This document shows positions 7,305 through 15,266 of a stretch of DNA of 64,000 bases, piece by piece. The position numbers and the translations under genes are program-made. The stretch is from Paenibacillus phoenicis (GTDB taxonomy: Bacteria > Bacillota > Bacilli > Paenibacillales > Paenibacillaceae): positions 496,001 to 560,000 of the forward strand of contig NZ_JAYERP010000001.1 in assembly GCF_034718895.1 (NCBI RefSeq), written 5' to 3'. The notes under the pieces are model-generated. The model was not told the DNA's origin, did not search any database, and was given only the letters and a program-made list of their open reading frames with translations. Numbering within the stretch: position 1 is the stretch's first letter; each line of letters begins with the position of its first letter.

Positions 7305-8372
7305 TCATTTAAAAAACAAGAAATGCGTTGGCACAGGACGAAGTGTACCGTCGGACGGGTGGTTGATCACCCGGCCATTGACAACCAGGGAGGAGGAGCC
7401 TCCGCCGTCCAGGTTGTAGGCGTCCTGTACGCCCAGGTTTGCCAGCTTGTTTTGCAGTTCTTCCAGCGTTGCGCCGGAACGGCCCTTTTCGTTATCGCCG
7501 TCGACGACCAGCACCAGCAGCTGATCATCCTTGTAATTTCCGATCACCGTACGCGGCGCTCGCAGCGGGGATGTCTTCCATTTGTCCGGGATCGGGAGCT
7601 TGACTCCATTTTGCAGCAGAATCGGGACAAAAGATGCGCCGAACTTCGGTTTCAGCTTGTCCAGGCTCTCTTTGTTTTGAAATTTGCCGCCGATCAGTTG
7701 CCCCGATTGATTAAGTCCAACGAAAAATAAATCCTTATAGGAAGGCTCAAAGCCGTTCACATATTGCCCATTGAGGATCGTGGTGCTCAAGGGGTAACGT
7801 TGCCCGCGAGAATCGGCAAATCCTCCGGCGTTAATGCCGGCAACCGCGCCGTAGCGTTGCACCGCTTGCATAGTCGTTTCCGCTCCGCCCAGCCGATCTT
7901 TGCCCAGCGTCATTTTCATGGCATCCGGCGACTTGAGTCGAATCTTCATCGCATACCCGCGGTACGTGCCGGGGTTCACTTTGTAGAGCTCGATGCGAAT
8001 CCGGTCGCTTTGAATCGTCTCAAAAGGTACGCCTAACTTGGATGTGATCCGCCGATCGTAGATGGATTCGGGTTTGGCGGAAGCGGTTCTGGCATTTTTG
8101 ACGATGTCGCTCATGGTTTGGGTGGTCTTCTGGTAGAGCTCGGCCGTCTTTCGGATGGAGGAAATGGTCGTCTTGGCGTCTTTCTCCGCTTTGGTTAAGC
8201 CTTCCGAGATGGAGGCGGTGGTTTGGAAGACGTCCGCTTCGGGCGTGATGGGGTGCGGTGACCGGTTCCAATCAATCGCGGCCCCGCTGATGAAGAGAGC
8301 GATCAGCAATCCAATCAAGGGTCCAGTAGCCAGCAGGAAAAAACGGTTGATTTGTTTAACTGGCGTGATCAT
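7305..8372 (-). CDS. Membrane-anchored phosphodiester glycosidase (NAGPA domain)
   Basis: 355 residues. Residues about 10-32 are a membrane anchor (LLATGPLIGLLIALFISGAA); about 45-95 is a helical linker, likely coiled coil; about 110-355 is a phosphodiester glycosidase (NAGPA/DUF2233) domain with AVAGINAGGF, PRTVIGNYKDDQLLVLVVDG and DAYNLDGGGSSSLVVNG, the family's active-site signature. Relatives cleave sugar-phosphodiester bonds, for example in exopolysaccharides or wall teichoic acid; the substrate here is unknown. The catalytic domain should face outside the membrane. It overlaps the upstream 136-residue coiled-coil membrane protein gene by 4 bp (ATGA), so the two are translated together. 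Confidence 0.85.
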   Translation of the reverse strand: MITPVKQINRFFLLATGPLIGLLIALFISGAAIDWNRSPHPITPEADVFQTTASISEGLTKAEKDAKTTISSIRKTAELYQKTTQTMSDIVKNARTASAKPESIYDRRITSKLGVPFETIQSDRIRIELYKVNPGTYRGYAMKIRLKSPDAMKMTLGKDRLGGAETTMQAVQRYGAVAGINAGGFADSRGQRYPLSTTILNGQYVNGFEPSYKDLFFVGLNQSGQLIGGKFQNKESLDKLKPKFGASFVPILLQNGVKLPIPDKWKTSPLRAPRTVIGNYKDDQLLVLVVDGDNEKGRSGATLEELQNKLANLGVQDAYNLDGGGSSSLVVNGRVINHPSDGTLRPVPTHFLFFK

Positions 8373-8779
8373 TTCAGCAGATCCATCTTTTTCTGAAGCG
8401 CGGCCAACTGCTCCTTGACCTCGCTTAATTGCGAAAACAATTTGTTACTGTTATCCGTTTTTTCGCTGGTGTTGTCCTTGGTGAATTCGAGCAATTCGTT
8501 GAACGTTTGCACTTTGTTTTGCAATTCCTGGACTTCGTCGGACAAAGCGGTGAGCTGGGCTGTATAATCGGCTTTCATCTGCTCGGCTTCGCTTTGCCAT
8601 TTGGCGTCCAGCTGGTCAATCATCGACTGCTTCAAATGGTTGCTATACATATAGGCCGCAGTGACGCCGGCACCGATCAGCAGAATCCAAATCAGTATAA
8701 TCAGGGCTACGGAAGGCCGCCGTGTTCTCCTGCTGCGACTTGGTTCGGTGACGGTTGCAGGTTCCGTAGAGTAAGGCAT
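8369..8779 (-). CDS. Single-pass membrane protein with long coiled coil
   Basis: 136 residues: a Ser/Arg-rich cytoplasmic N-terminus, a transmembrane helix at about 24-46 (VALIILIWILLIGAGVTAAY), then about 85 residues of heptad-rich helix (QLTALSDEVQELQNKVQTF, LFSQLSEVKEQLAALQKKM). No family is recognised. It starts at ATG after AGAGGTGATTTCCC and its stop overlaps the glycosidase start. Both products have an N-terminal membrane anchor followed by helical heptads, so they may associate through coiled coils. That is inference. Confidence 0.75.
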   Translation of the reverse strand: MPYSTEPATVTEPSRSRRTRRPSVALIILIWILLIGAGVTAAYMYSNHLKQSMIDQLDAKWQSEAEQMKADYTAQLTALSDEVQELQNKVQTFNELLEFTKDNTSEKTDNSNKLFSQLSEVKEQLAALQKKMDLLK

Positions 8780-8915
8780 GGGAAATCACCTCTAAACATA
8801 TTTTCATGCGCTTTTCGTGCAGCTTTCATTCTATCATGTCGACACGAGGTTCGCAAAAATGATAGATTTGGCAATCCTTCGTCAAAATCAAGCACGATGC
8901 AGGGGTTGGCTCCTG

Positions 8916-8945
8916 TTGTCTGGAAAATTTGTCCTGCAGTACAAT
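8916..8945 (+). promoter_or_regulatory. Putative sigma-A promoter for the PLP-fold gene
   Basis: TTGTCT (8916-8921), 18 bp, TACAAT (8940-8945). A transcript from here would start near 8952, which favours a start codon at 8981 or 9000 over the in-frame ATG at 8897. Confidence 0.45.
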
Positions 8946-8980
8946 TGCAGATACAAGCGAATGGGAAGCGGGGTGTTCTT

Positions 8981-10723
8981 GTGGACACGGGCTTGGAAAT
9001 GCTAAAACGCCGGCTGCCGCCGGTCTTCGCCCGGGAAATCGAAGACGGGGTGCGGGGAGGCCGCCTCATTTCACTGGCTGGGCTGCAAGGGAACGGGGGC
9101 GGCGTGCGGCTGGAATGGGAATCCGCTGCGGACGGCCAAGGACAAGGCGGATCGAAGGCAGGGCGCCGCGGTGCTGGCGCCTTGCTGGAATGGCTGGCTG
9201 AGGCCTATGAAGAGGCCGAAGGCATCCGCACGGACCCGCAGCAATGGTTGCTGGCCGAAAGCGCCGACGGGGCGCTTGATCTGTTGCTGCGGGTGCTGGT
9301 GCCGGGCGGCGGCACGGTGCTCGTCGAGACGCCGGCCGCGCCGGAGGCGCTGGAGCTGATGCGCCGCCGCGGAATCCGGGCGGTCCCGGTGGCCTGTGAC
9401 CGGGACGGCATGCTGCCGGACGATCTGCGGCGGAAATGCGAGCCGACCGGGGGGAGGCCAGCTTTCGTGTACGTGACGCCGCATTATGCCAACCCGTCCG
9501 GCCGGGTGTGGAGCCGGCAGCGCAAGCTGGCGCTGCTGGAGATCAGCGAGCGGTTGGGGTTGCCGATCGTCGAGGATGATACGGCGTGTTTGGTGCCGCT
9601 CGCGGAGGGGGCTTTTGCCTCAGGAAGGGCAGACGGGATGAAGCGGATGGGGGGTTCTGCTGCAGAGGCAAGTCCGAAACCCGAAGGCGGCGAGCGGGGA
9701 AGCCAGAAGCAGGAGTATATCCAAGTAGTGGAGACGACCAAACGCGAGGATAAGGCTGGGTCTAAGGTGGAATCCATCCTAGAGGATAATGCATCAAAGC
9801 GTCAGCAAAAGAAGGAAGCAGTGATCGGTGCGGCGAGTGAGAGAAGAAGCACAGAGGACAGAGAGGCCAAGCAGGAGCGCAGCAGCCAGGCGGACGATGT
9901 GGGCAATTGGAATGAAGCCGGGAACAAGGATGAGATGGTGAATAGGAGTGAGAAGGACAACAAGAGCAGAGGCAAACGTGGGGAACCGGACGTGGACCCG
10001 AGGACTGAACCGAGTGGAGTGAAAGCAGAAGGAGATGATGGCAAGAGCGAGGCAGTCAGCCTGTTCGAGGGTGAAGAAGCCCAGGAAAAGAACCGGGCTG
10101 AGTACTTGGCCGACGGTGCTGGGGCCGGCGCGGACACCACCACATCGCTATATGTGCTGCGCCAGCAAGCGGGACTGTGGGGAGCCGAGATTCTCAGCCT
10201 CGGCTCCCTGGAGCGGACGCTGACGCCGCAGCTGCCGCTGGCCTGGCTGCGCGGCGAAGCGAAAACGATGGAACGGCTGCGCCATGTTCCATCGCCTGGC
10301 AGCTCCAGCGCCGCGGGTGCGGCCGTGGCCGAGCGAGCCCGGCGGCTTCACGCCTGGCTCGCCCAGCCGCCGGGGCGCGGGCGCGCCGCCGCCGCCGAAG
10401 CTGCGGCGGCGTATGCCGCGCGGCGCGCGCTCGCGCTGGAGCTGCTGCAGGCGCCCGCTTGGCGCGGCGCCTGCGTGGAAGACCCCGGCGGCGGGCTGTT
10501 CCTCTGGTTGCGCCTGCCCGCCGGGGTCTCCAGCGAAGCGCTGCTGCGCGCTTCGCTGCTGGAGGGCACAGCGTTCCTGCCGGGGACGCTGTGCTATGCC
10601 AAAGAGCCGGATGATCGCTTCATCCGGCTCACTGTCGCCGCGCATGAACCTGCGCGGCTGCGCGAAGGGCTGGCGCGTCTCACCGCCGCCCTCGCCGAAT
10701 TCACGGCGCGCTCTGCGGACTAA
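8981..10723 (+). CDS. PLP-dependent aminotransferase-fold protein without catalytic Lys, with disordered insert
   Basis: About 580 residues from GTG 8981 (ATG 9000 also possible). The layout follows the MocR/fold-type I aminotransferase domain: LLAESADGALDLLLRVLVPGG, VYVTPHYANPSGRVWSRQRK, LPIVEDD, and FIRLTVAA for the carboxylate-binding Arg. No GntR helix-turn-helix precedes it. Where the family has a Ser-x-Ser-Lys PLP anchor, this protein reads LGSLERTLTPQLPLAWL, so the lysine is Arg412 (codon 10214-10216), and the usual EDDY tyrosine is Thr. Between VEDDT and that site lies about 175 residues (about 210-386) rich in Glu, Lys, Arg, Ser, Asp and Gly, with codon use more AT-rich than the very GC-rich C-terminal part. 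It probably cannot form the usual internal aldimine and may be a regulatory or structural protein. Frame upstream of 8900 is antisense to another gene and is rejected. Confidence 0.7.
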   Translation: MDTGLEMLKRRLPPVFAREIEDGVRGGRLISLAGLQGNGGGVRLEWESAADGQGQGGSKAGRRGAGALLEWLAEAYEEAEGIRTDPQQWLLAESADGALDLLLRVLVPGGGTVLVETPAAPEALELMRRRGIRAVPVACDRDGMLPDDLRRKCEPTGGRPAFVYVTPHYANPSGRVWSRQRKLALLEISERLGLPIVEDDTACLVPLAEGAFASGRADGMKRMGGSAAEASPKPEGGERGSQKQEYIQVVETTKREDKAGSKVESILEDNASKRQQKKEAVIGAASERRSTEDREAKQERSSQADDVGNWNEAGNKDEMVNRSEKDNKSRGKRGEPDVDPRTEPSGVKAEGDDGKSEAVSLFEGEEAQEKNRAEYLADGAGAGADTTTSLYVLRQQAGLWGAEILSLGSLERTLTPQLPLAWLRGEAKTMERLRHVPSPGSSSAAGAAVAERARRLHAWLAQPPGRGRAAAAEAAAAYAARRALALELLQAPAWRGACVEDPGGGLFLWLRLPAGVSSEALLRASLLEGTAFLPGTLCYAKEPDDRFIRLTVAAHEPARLREGLARLTAALAEFTARSAD

Positions 10724-10766
10724 ACCAGAACCAGACCACCCCAATCCTACCAAAGGAGAAGTAACC

Positions 10767-10901
10767 ATGGAGACGTTGTGGGCAATCGGTAAATTCGTTC
10801 TTTTTATTGCCGGTATCGGGCTCGCCATCTATGTGTATCTGTTGTTCGTGAGAGGGCTTAGCCAAATCCCGGACCCGAAAGAGCCAAGCGATAAGGATTA
10901 G
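10767..10901 (+). CDS. Small single-pass membrane protein (44 aa)
   Basis: ATG 10767 follows AAAGGAGAAG at good spacing, 43 bp after the PLP-fold gene, so probably the same transcript. One hydrophobic helix (residues about 5-29, KFVLFIAGIGLAIYVYLLFV) and a short polar tail ending PKEPSDKD. No family is recognised. Confidence 0.6.
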   Translation: METLWAIGKFVLFIAGIGLAIYVYLLFVRGLSQIPDPKEPSDKD

Positions 10902-10956
10902 AGTGAAACGGGCAGATTCGAGACTGAAAATGACTGCCATCCCAGAGCCAGCGCAA

Positions 10957-10995
10957 AATAAATAAGCTCAGGAACATGTCCTGAGCTTATTTAAG
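10957..10995. terminator. Bidirectional terminator between convergent genes
   Basis: AATAAGCTCAGGA pairs with TCCTGAGCTTATT around ACATG, with A-rich and T-rich flanks. It separates the small plus-strand gene from the minus-strand DUF2161 gene. Confidence 0.8.
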
Positions 10996-11017
10996 GTCCC
11001 TCCACTAGGGAAGGTGC

Positions 11018-11770
11018 CTACTCCTGTTTCTTTTCTGCGGTCGCCGCCGTCCGCCGCCACCCGTCCACGACGTGGGCGTACTGGCGCAGCCCTTCCGCGC
11101 CGGCCGGCGTCAGCGCGTAGCGCCCGCGGACGACGCGGCGGAACCAGCCGTAGTAGTCGCGCTGTAGGATCGCGGCGGCGCTGCCAACGCCGCTGCGGTC
11201 GCGCGCGTCCTTGGGCGACATCTCGCCGCCGCCCTCCTCGATGGCGAGCGCCACGCGCAGCGCCCGTTCGCGGTAGGCCGTCACCAGCTTGGTGCCGGTG
11301 CTGCCGCCGACGTTGTAGTCGCCGCTGCGTTCGTGGAACTCGTGCAGCAGCTTATCCACTCGGCGTTTAACCACCTTCGGCCCCGGCATGTATAAGGCTC
11401 CGTCCCCCGGCTCGCATAGGACTTCCACGAAGGCGGGTTTCGTTTTATACCGGGTTACCGTGATCAACCCCAGTCCCAGCCGGCGGCAAAGCATCGTAAT
11501 TTCGCTCCACCGCTGGTTGTGCGCCCCTTTTTTGGCGCGGTTCCGCTCCACGGCCAGATACACCTCGGGGCTCAGGCGCTGGCGCTCCAACCCCTGCAGC
11601 AGCAGAGGAAGATTAAACGTCTTTTTGATTTCCACAATCAGCGGCTCGTTGCGGTCAGGCCGAACGCCAACCAAGTCGCAATGCCGCACTTCCCCTTTAA
11701 TGACATACCCTCGCTCCTCAAAAAAAGCCTTCAACGGAGCGTACAATTCCGTCTCATGCTGTACCGCCAT
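11018..11770 (-). CDS. DUF2161-family putative PD-(D/E)XK phosphodiesterase
   Basis: 250 residues. The first 100 residues fit a PD-(D/E)XK nuclease-like core: CDLVGVRPDRNEPLIVEIKKTFNLPLLLQGLERQ, where Asp then Glu-x-Lys are the expected metal/catalytic residues. The C-terminal part (about 170-240), with MSPKDARDRSGVGSAAAILQ and YALTPAGAEGLRQY, resembles a winged-helix unit. This matches the DUF2161 family; no substrate is known. It starts at ATG after GGAAAAGGGG. No partner methylase or restriction gene is adjacent, so a restriction role has no support. Confidence 0.8.
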   Translation of the reverse strand: MAVQHETELYAPLKAFFEERGYVIKGEVRHCDLVGVRPDRNEPLIVEIKKTFNLPLLLQGLERQRLSPEVYLAVERNRAKKGAHNQRWSEITMLCRRLGLGLITVTRYKTKPAFVEVLCEPGDGALYMPGPKVVKRRVDKLLHEFHERSGDYNVGGSTGTKLVTAYRERALRVALAIEEGGGEMSPKDARDRSGVGSAAAILQRDYYGWFRRVVRGRYALTPAGAEGLRQYAHVVDGWRRTAATAEKKQE

Positions 11771-12006
11771 GACGATCCCCTTTTCCTCATCGTTCCCATG
11801 ATCCTGTTCAAGATTATATCACAAAGCCGAATTCCTACTTTTTCCATCTGAATATTTTCATCGGAAAAACGGTCAACTTCTCCCTCACCGGCGCATAGGT
11901 ATGTAATACACTTTTTTATCGTGGATGCTCCATAATCTGGTCACGTCAGTTCTAAAGATGGGGACGCGGGAGAACCCCTAAAGCGGGAGTACAGGAGGTA
12001 CCTAAC

Positions 12007-13902
12007 ATGGACATTTTTGAGCGAATAGCGGCTTATCGGGCGGAAAGCGACTCCTTGTCGTGGAGCGGCACATTTAAAGATTATGTTGAACTGTTGGCCA
12101 AAGACCCTTCGCCGGCGATGACCGCCCATGCCCGGGTCTATGAAATGATTAAATCCTATGGCATCGAAGAGGAAGACGGCCGGAAAAGGTATAAATTTTT
12201 TGAGCAGGAAATCTTCGGGCTCGATCGGGCCATCGAAAAGCTGGTCGAGGAGTATTTTCACTCCGCCGCCCGCCGGCTCGACGTACGCAAGCGGATTTTG
12301 CTGCTGATGGGGCCGGTCAGCGGGGGCAAGTCCACCATTGTGACGCTGTTGAAGCGTGGGCTAGAGAAGTTTTCCCGGACCGATAAAGGGGCGGTGTACG
12401 CCATCGCCGGGTGCCCGATGCATGAGGACCCGCTTCACCTCGTTCCGCATGAGCTCCGGCCGGAGGTGGAGAAAACGCTGAACGTCCGAATTGAGGGCAA
12501 TTTATGCCCCGTTTGCCAGATGAGGCTGAGGACGGAATACGGCGGCGACATCGAGAATGTCAGGGTCGAGCGGGTACTCTTGTCCGAAGAGGAACGGGTT
12601 GGCATCGGCACGTTTAGCCCGTCGGATCCGAAATCCCAGGATATCGCCGATTTGACCGGCAGCATCGATTTTTCCACAATCACCGAATATGGTTCAGAAT
12701 CCGATCCGCGGGCCTACCGCTTTGACGGCGAGTTGAACAAGGCCAACCGCGGCCTGATGGAGTTCCAGGAAATGCTGAAATGCGATGAGAAGTTTCTATG
12801 GAATCTTTTGTCGTTGACCCAGGAAGGGAATTTCAAGGCGGGGCGGTTTGCGCTGATCTCGGCGGATGAGCTGATTATCGCGCACACCAACGAAGCGGAG
12901 TACAAAGCGTTTATTGCCAACAAGAAAAATGAAGCACTGCAGTCGCGGATGATCGTCATGCCGATCCCCTATAATCTCAAGGTGTCACAGGAGGAGAAAA
13001 TTTACGCCAAGCTGATCGGCCAAAGCGATATGAATCACGTTCATATTGCTCCGCATGCCCTGCGGTCCGCAGCGATTTTCTCCATCTTGACCCGGTTAAA
13101 GGAGACGAAGAAGCAAGGCGTCGATCTGGTGAAAAAAATGCGCCTCTACGACGGCGAAGAAGTCGAGGGCTACAAGGACGCCGATTTGAAGGAGCTGCAA
13201 AACGAGTACCTGGAAGAAGGCATGTCCGGCGTGGATCCGCGTTATGTCATCAACCGGATTTCCAGCGCGCTGATTAAGCAGGACTTGCATTGCATGGGTG
13301 CACTTGATATTTTGCGGGCGATCAAAGATGGTCTTGACCAGCATGCTTCCATCACGAAGGAGGAACGCGAGCGTTACCTGAACTTCATCAGCATTGCCCG
13401 TAAGGAATACGACGAGATTGCCAAGAAAGAAGTGCAAAAAGCGTTCGTTTACTCGTTTGAGGAATCGGCGCGCACCTTGTTCGAGAACTATCTCGACAAC
13501 ATCGAGGCGTTCTGCAACTGGACGAAAATCCGCGACCCGCTTACCGACGAGGAGCTGGATCCCGATGAGCGGTTGATGCGTTCGATCGAAGAGCAAATTG
13601 GCATCTCGGAAAACGCGAAGAAGGCGTTCCGGGAGGAAATTTTGATCCGCATCTCTGCGTATTCGCGTAAAGGGAAGAAATTTGAATATAATCACCACGA
13701 CCGGCTGCGGGAAGCGATCCAGAAGAAGCTGTTCGCCGACCTCAAGGACATCGTCAAAATCACAACCTCAACCAAAACGCCGGACGAAAACCAACTGAAA
13801 CGCATCAACGAGGTCAGCAAGCGGCTGATCGACGAGCACGGCTACTGCCCGGTGTGCGCCAACGAGCTGCTGCGTTATGTCGGCAGTTTGTTGAACCGGT
13901 AA
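12007..13902 (+). CDS. prkA: Serine protein kinase / AAA+ protein PrkA
   Basis: 631 residues, the full family length. An AAA+ ATPase core at about 60-400 (Walker A GPVSGGKSTI) is followed by the PrkA C-terminal kinase-like domain. A metal-binding-like CPVC pair lies in each half (GNLCPVCQMRLR and HGYCPVCANELLRY). In B. subtilis PrkA acts in the mother cell, affecting sigma-K-dependent sporulation and showing AAA+ protease-like activity; in enterobacteria the homologue YeaG works with YeaH. The partners yhbH and spoVR lie convergently 1.4 kb downstream. It starts at ATG after GGAGGTACCTAAC. Confidence 0.95.
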   Translation: MDIFERIAAYRAESDSLSWSGTFKDYVELLAKDPSPAMTAHARVYEMIKSYGIEEEDGRKRYKFFEQEIFGLDRAIEKLVEEYFHSAARRLDVRKRILLLMGPVSGGKSTIVTLLKRGLEKFSRTDKGAVYAIAGCPMHEDPLHLVPHELRPEVEKTLNVRIEGNLCPVCQMRLRTEYGGDIENVRVERVLLSEEERVGIGTFSPSDPKSQDIADLTGSIDFSTITEYGSESDPRAYRFDGELNKANRGLMEFQEMLKCDEKFLWNLLSLTQEGNFKAGRFALISADELIIAHTNEAEYKAFIANKKNEALQSRMIVMPIPYNLKVSQEEKIYAKLIGQSDMNHVHIAPHALRSAAIFSILTRLKETKKQGVDLVKKMRLYDGEEVEGYKDADLKELQNEYLEEGMSGVDPRYVINRISSALIKQDLHCMGALDILRAIKDGLDQHASITKEERERYLNFISIARKEYDEIAKKEVQKAFVYSFEESARTLFENYLDNIEAFCNWTKIRDPLTDEELDPDERLMRSIEEQIGISENAKKAFREEILIRISAYSRKGKKFEYNHHDRLREAIQKKLFADLKDIVKITTSTKTPDENQLKRINEVSKRLIDEHGYCPVCANELLRYVGSLLNR

Positions 13903-13916
13903 AGCGTGGCAGCTGT

Positions 13917-13947
13917 AAGGTGGGGGGAGATCCCTCCACCTTTTTTG
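13917..13947 (+). terminator. Terminator after prkA
   Basis: AAGGTGGGGGG pairs with CCCTCCACCTT around AGAT, followed by TTTTTT. Confidence 0.85.
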
Positions 13948-13979
13948 ACGTGCTTGGGTGTGCATCACGTCACTCCACG

Positions 13980-14320
13980 TCCCACCACGTCGTGCTCTCC
14001 CATTAACTTATTTGGATTCATGTCCCTCCACGTCGCGTTCCCCCACCAACGAACTGGATTCACCTCCCGCCCGTCGCGCTCCTCCACCCAACTAACTGGA
14101 TTTTCTACCGTTAATTTCGAGCCGAGAAGGCCATTTGAGTAAATTAACTGGAAAAAGTACCTCTAATTTCGCATCAAACTCGCCAAACCCGCGAAACCGC
14201 CAAAATTAACGTTACTTTTTACAGCTAATCTTCTCCCAAGTGCAAAATGAGCAAAATTAACAGTAGTTTTTACAACTAATTCCCGTCCGAGCTCCGAACT
14301 CCAAGCGTCGAACCTCCTAA
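13980..14320. repeat. Intergenic field of two degenerate repeat families
   Basis: A 500-bp stretch without a gene. Three units of the type CACGTCGYGYTC...CCAACTAACTGGATT recur about every 42-45 bp from 13985. They run into four units of the type AATTAAC-N4-TTTTTACAGCTAATT at about 14090, 14141, 14202 and 14253, spaced 51-61 bp. Units are imperfect palindromes in part and lack any shared reading frame. Function unknown. Confidence 0.55.
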
Positions 14321-14442
14321 CTAACTTATTCCGCCGCCCGAAGGCATTTGGCAAGAGGAGCCGGATTCCCACGCCAAGCTTCACCGCCTACTGGGTATTC
14401 GCATACGATAATTTGAATTGAAACGTTGGAGGCGAATAACGA

Positions 14443-14769
14443 ATGAGTGCTCAACCATGGGGTTATTCTCAGCATCGTATCGTTTATCAGGCTGATCCGC
14501 AACACGTCCATCATTTGCGGACGGTTCGTGACCGGGTACACGACATCTGCCGGCATCATATCAATCAGCGGGTGCGCATTGAAACGATGGAAGGTCATGT
14601 GCATGTTGGTCGAATCGTTGGCTGCCAAGGCGGGTTACTGCATTTGGCTGTTCCGCGGCAAGGGGGGCAGCGTGCCATTGGCGCTCCTTATTGGGGGCTA
14701 AGTCCTAGCGATGAGACCATTTTAACGCTGGTTCTCTACGAACTGCTGGTCATCGCTTTGCTGTCCTGA
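14443..14769 (+). CDS. Conserved hypothetical, His-rich (108 aa)
   Basis: Starts at ATG after TTGGAGGCGAATAACG. Residues about 20-40 are rich in His (HVHHLRTVRDRVHDICRHHI). The central part, VRIETMEGHVHVGRIVGCQG followed by LLHLAV, has the strand pattern of a small Sm/SH3-like barrel seen in some Bacillus coat-associated proteins. The C-terminus (TILTLVLYELLVIALLS) is hydrophobic. No family could be named with confidence. Location among sporulation genes makes a spore role possible, but this is only context. Confidence 0.65.
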   Translation: MSAQPWGYSQHRIVYQADPQHVHHLRTVRDRVHDICRHHINQRVRIETMEGHVHVGRIVGCQGGLLHLAVPRQGGQRAIGAPYWGLSPSDETILTLVLYELLVIALLS

Positions 14770-14970
14770 TGGATCCGCAAAGTAGAATGCTGCCCTGTGG
14801 AGCCCGTAGGTAAGGAAGCTGCACTAAAGAGCTCCGCAGACCAGCACGCTCCCCTGAAGAACCCGCAGGAAAGAATGGCTGCACGAAGGCGAAGTGCTTC
14901 GCAGACCAGAACCTGCTCCGTCTGGCTCAACACACCAGCACGCTGCTCCTAAGTGCTCCCCAGAACAGAC

Positions 14971-15010
14971 AAGAGCCGCCAGATCAATTGATCCGTGCGG
15001 CTCTTCTTCC
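14971..15010 (+). terminator. Terminator
   Basis: AGAGCCGC pairs with GCGGCTCT, with GATCAATTGATC in the loop forming an extra stem, followed by TCTTCC. About 200 bp of GC-rich sequence with no gene separates it from the preceding hypothetical. Confidence 0.65.
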
Positions 15011-15077
15011 AGATTGAAACATCCAAGGAATCAACAACGTTAGTTAGTTAATAGAAGAAACAATAGGGGGCGATACC

Positions 15078-15254
15078 TTGGCAAAGAGTGATCAACTCAT
15101 GTTAACCATAGTTGCAATCGCGATTCTAGCGTGCACTTTCTGGACCGGTTATGCGATTGGCCTGCGGCAGAGACCGCCGATGGATCCTTCCGATGTCCAG
15201 CAGGCCATTCATTCCAGATGGGTCAAGGCCAAAGCGATTTCTATTTCGCTTTAA
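15078..15254 (+). CDS. Small single-pass membrane protein (58 aa)
   Basis: TTG 15078 follows AGGGGGCGATACC. One hydrophobic helix at about 7-27 (LMLTIVAIAILACTFWTGYA), then a basic/polar tail with RQRPPMDPSDVQQAI. It ends 12 bp from the end of the convergent spoVR gene. No family is recognised; the start and coding pattern look real. Confidence 0.55.
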   Translation: MAKSDQLMLTIVAIAILACTFWTGYAIGLRQRPPMDPSDVQQAIHSRWVKAKAISISL

Positions 15255-15266
15255 AAGTCATGTAAC

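Noticed and set aside
8429-8980. N-terminal extension of the PLP-fold gene
   Set aside because: Antisense to the coiled-coil membrane gene and upstream of a likely promoter at 8916-8945.
11018-11770. DUF2161 nuclease-like gene as part of a restriction or defence system
   Set aside because: No methylase, specificity or other defence gene is adjacent.
14090-14290. Regularly spaced repeats as a CRISPR array
   Set aside because: Units are degenerate, spacing varies between 51 and 61 bp, and no cas genes are present.
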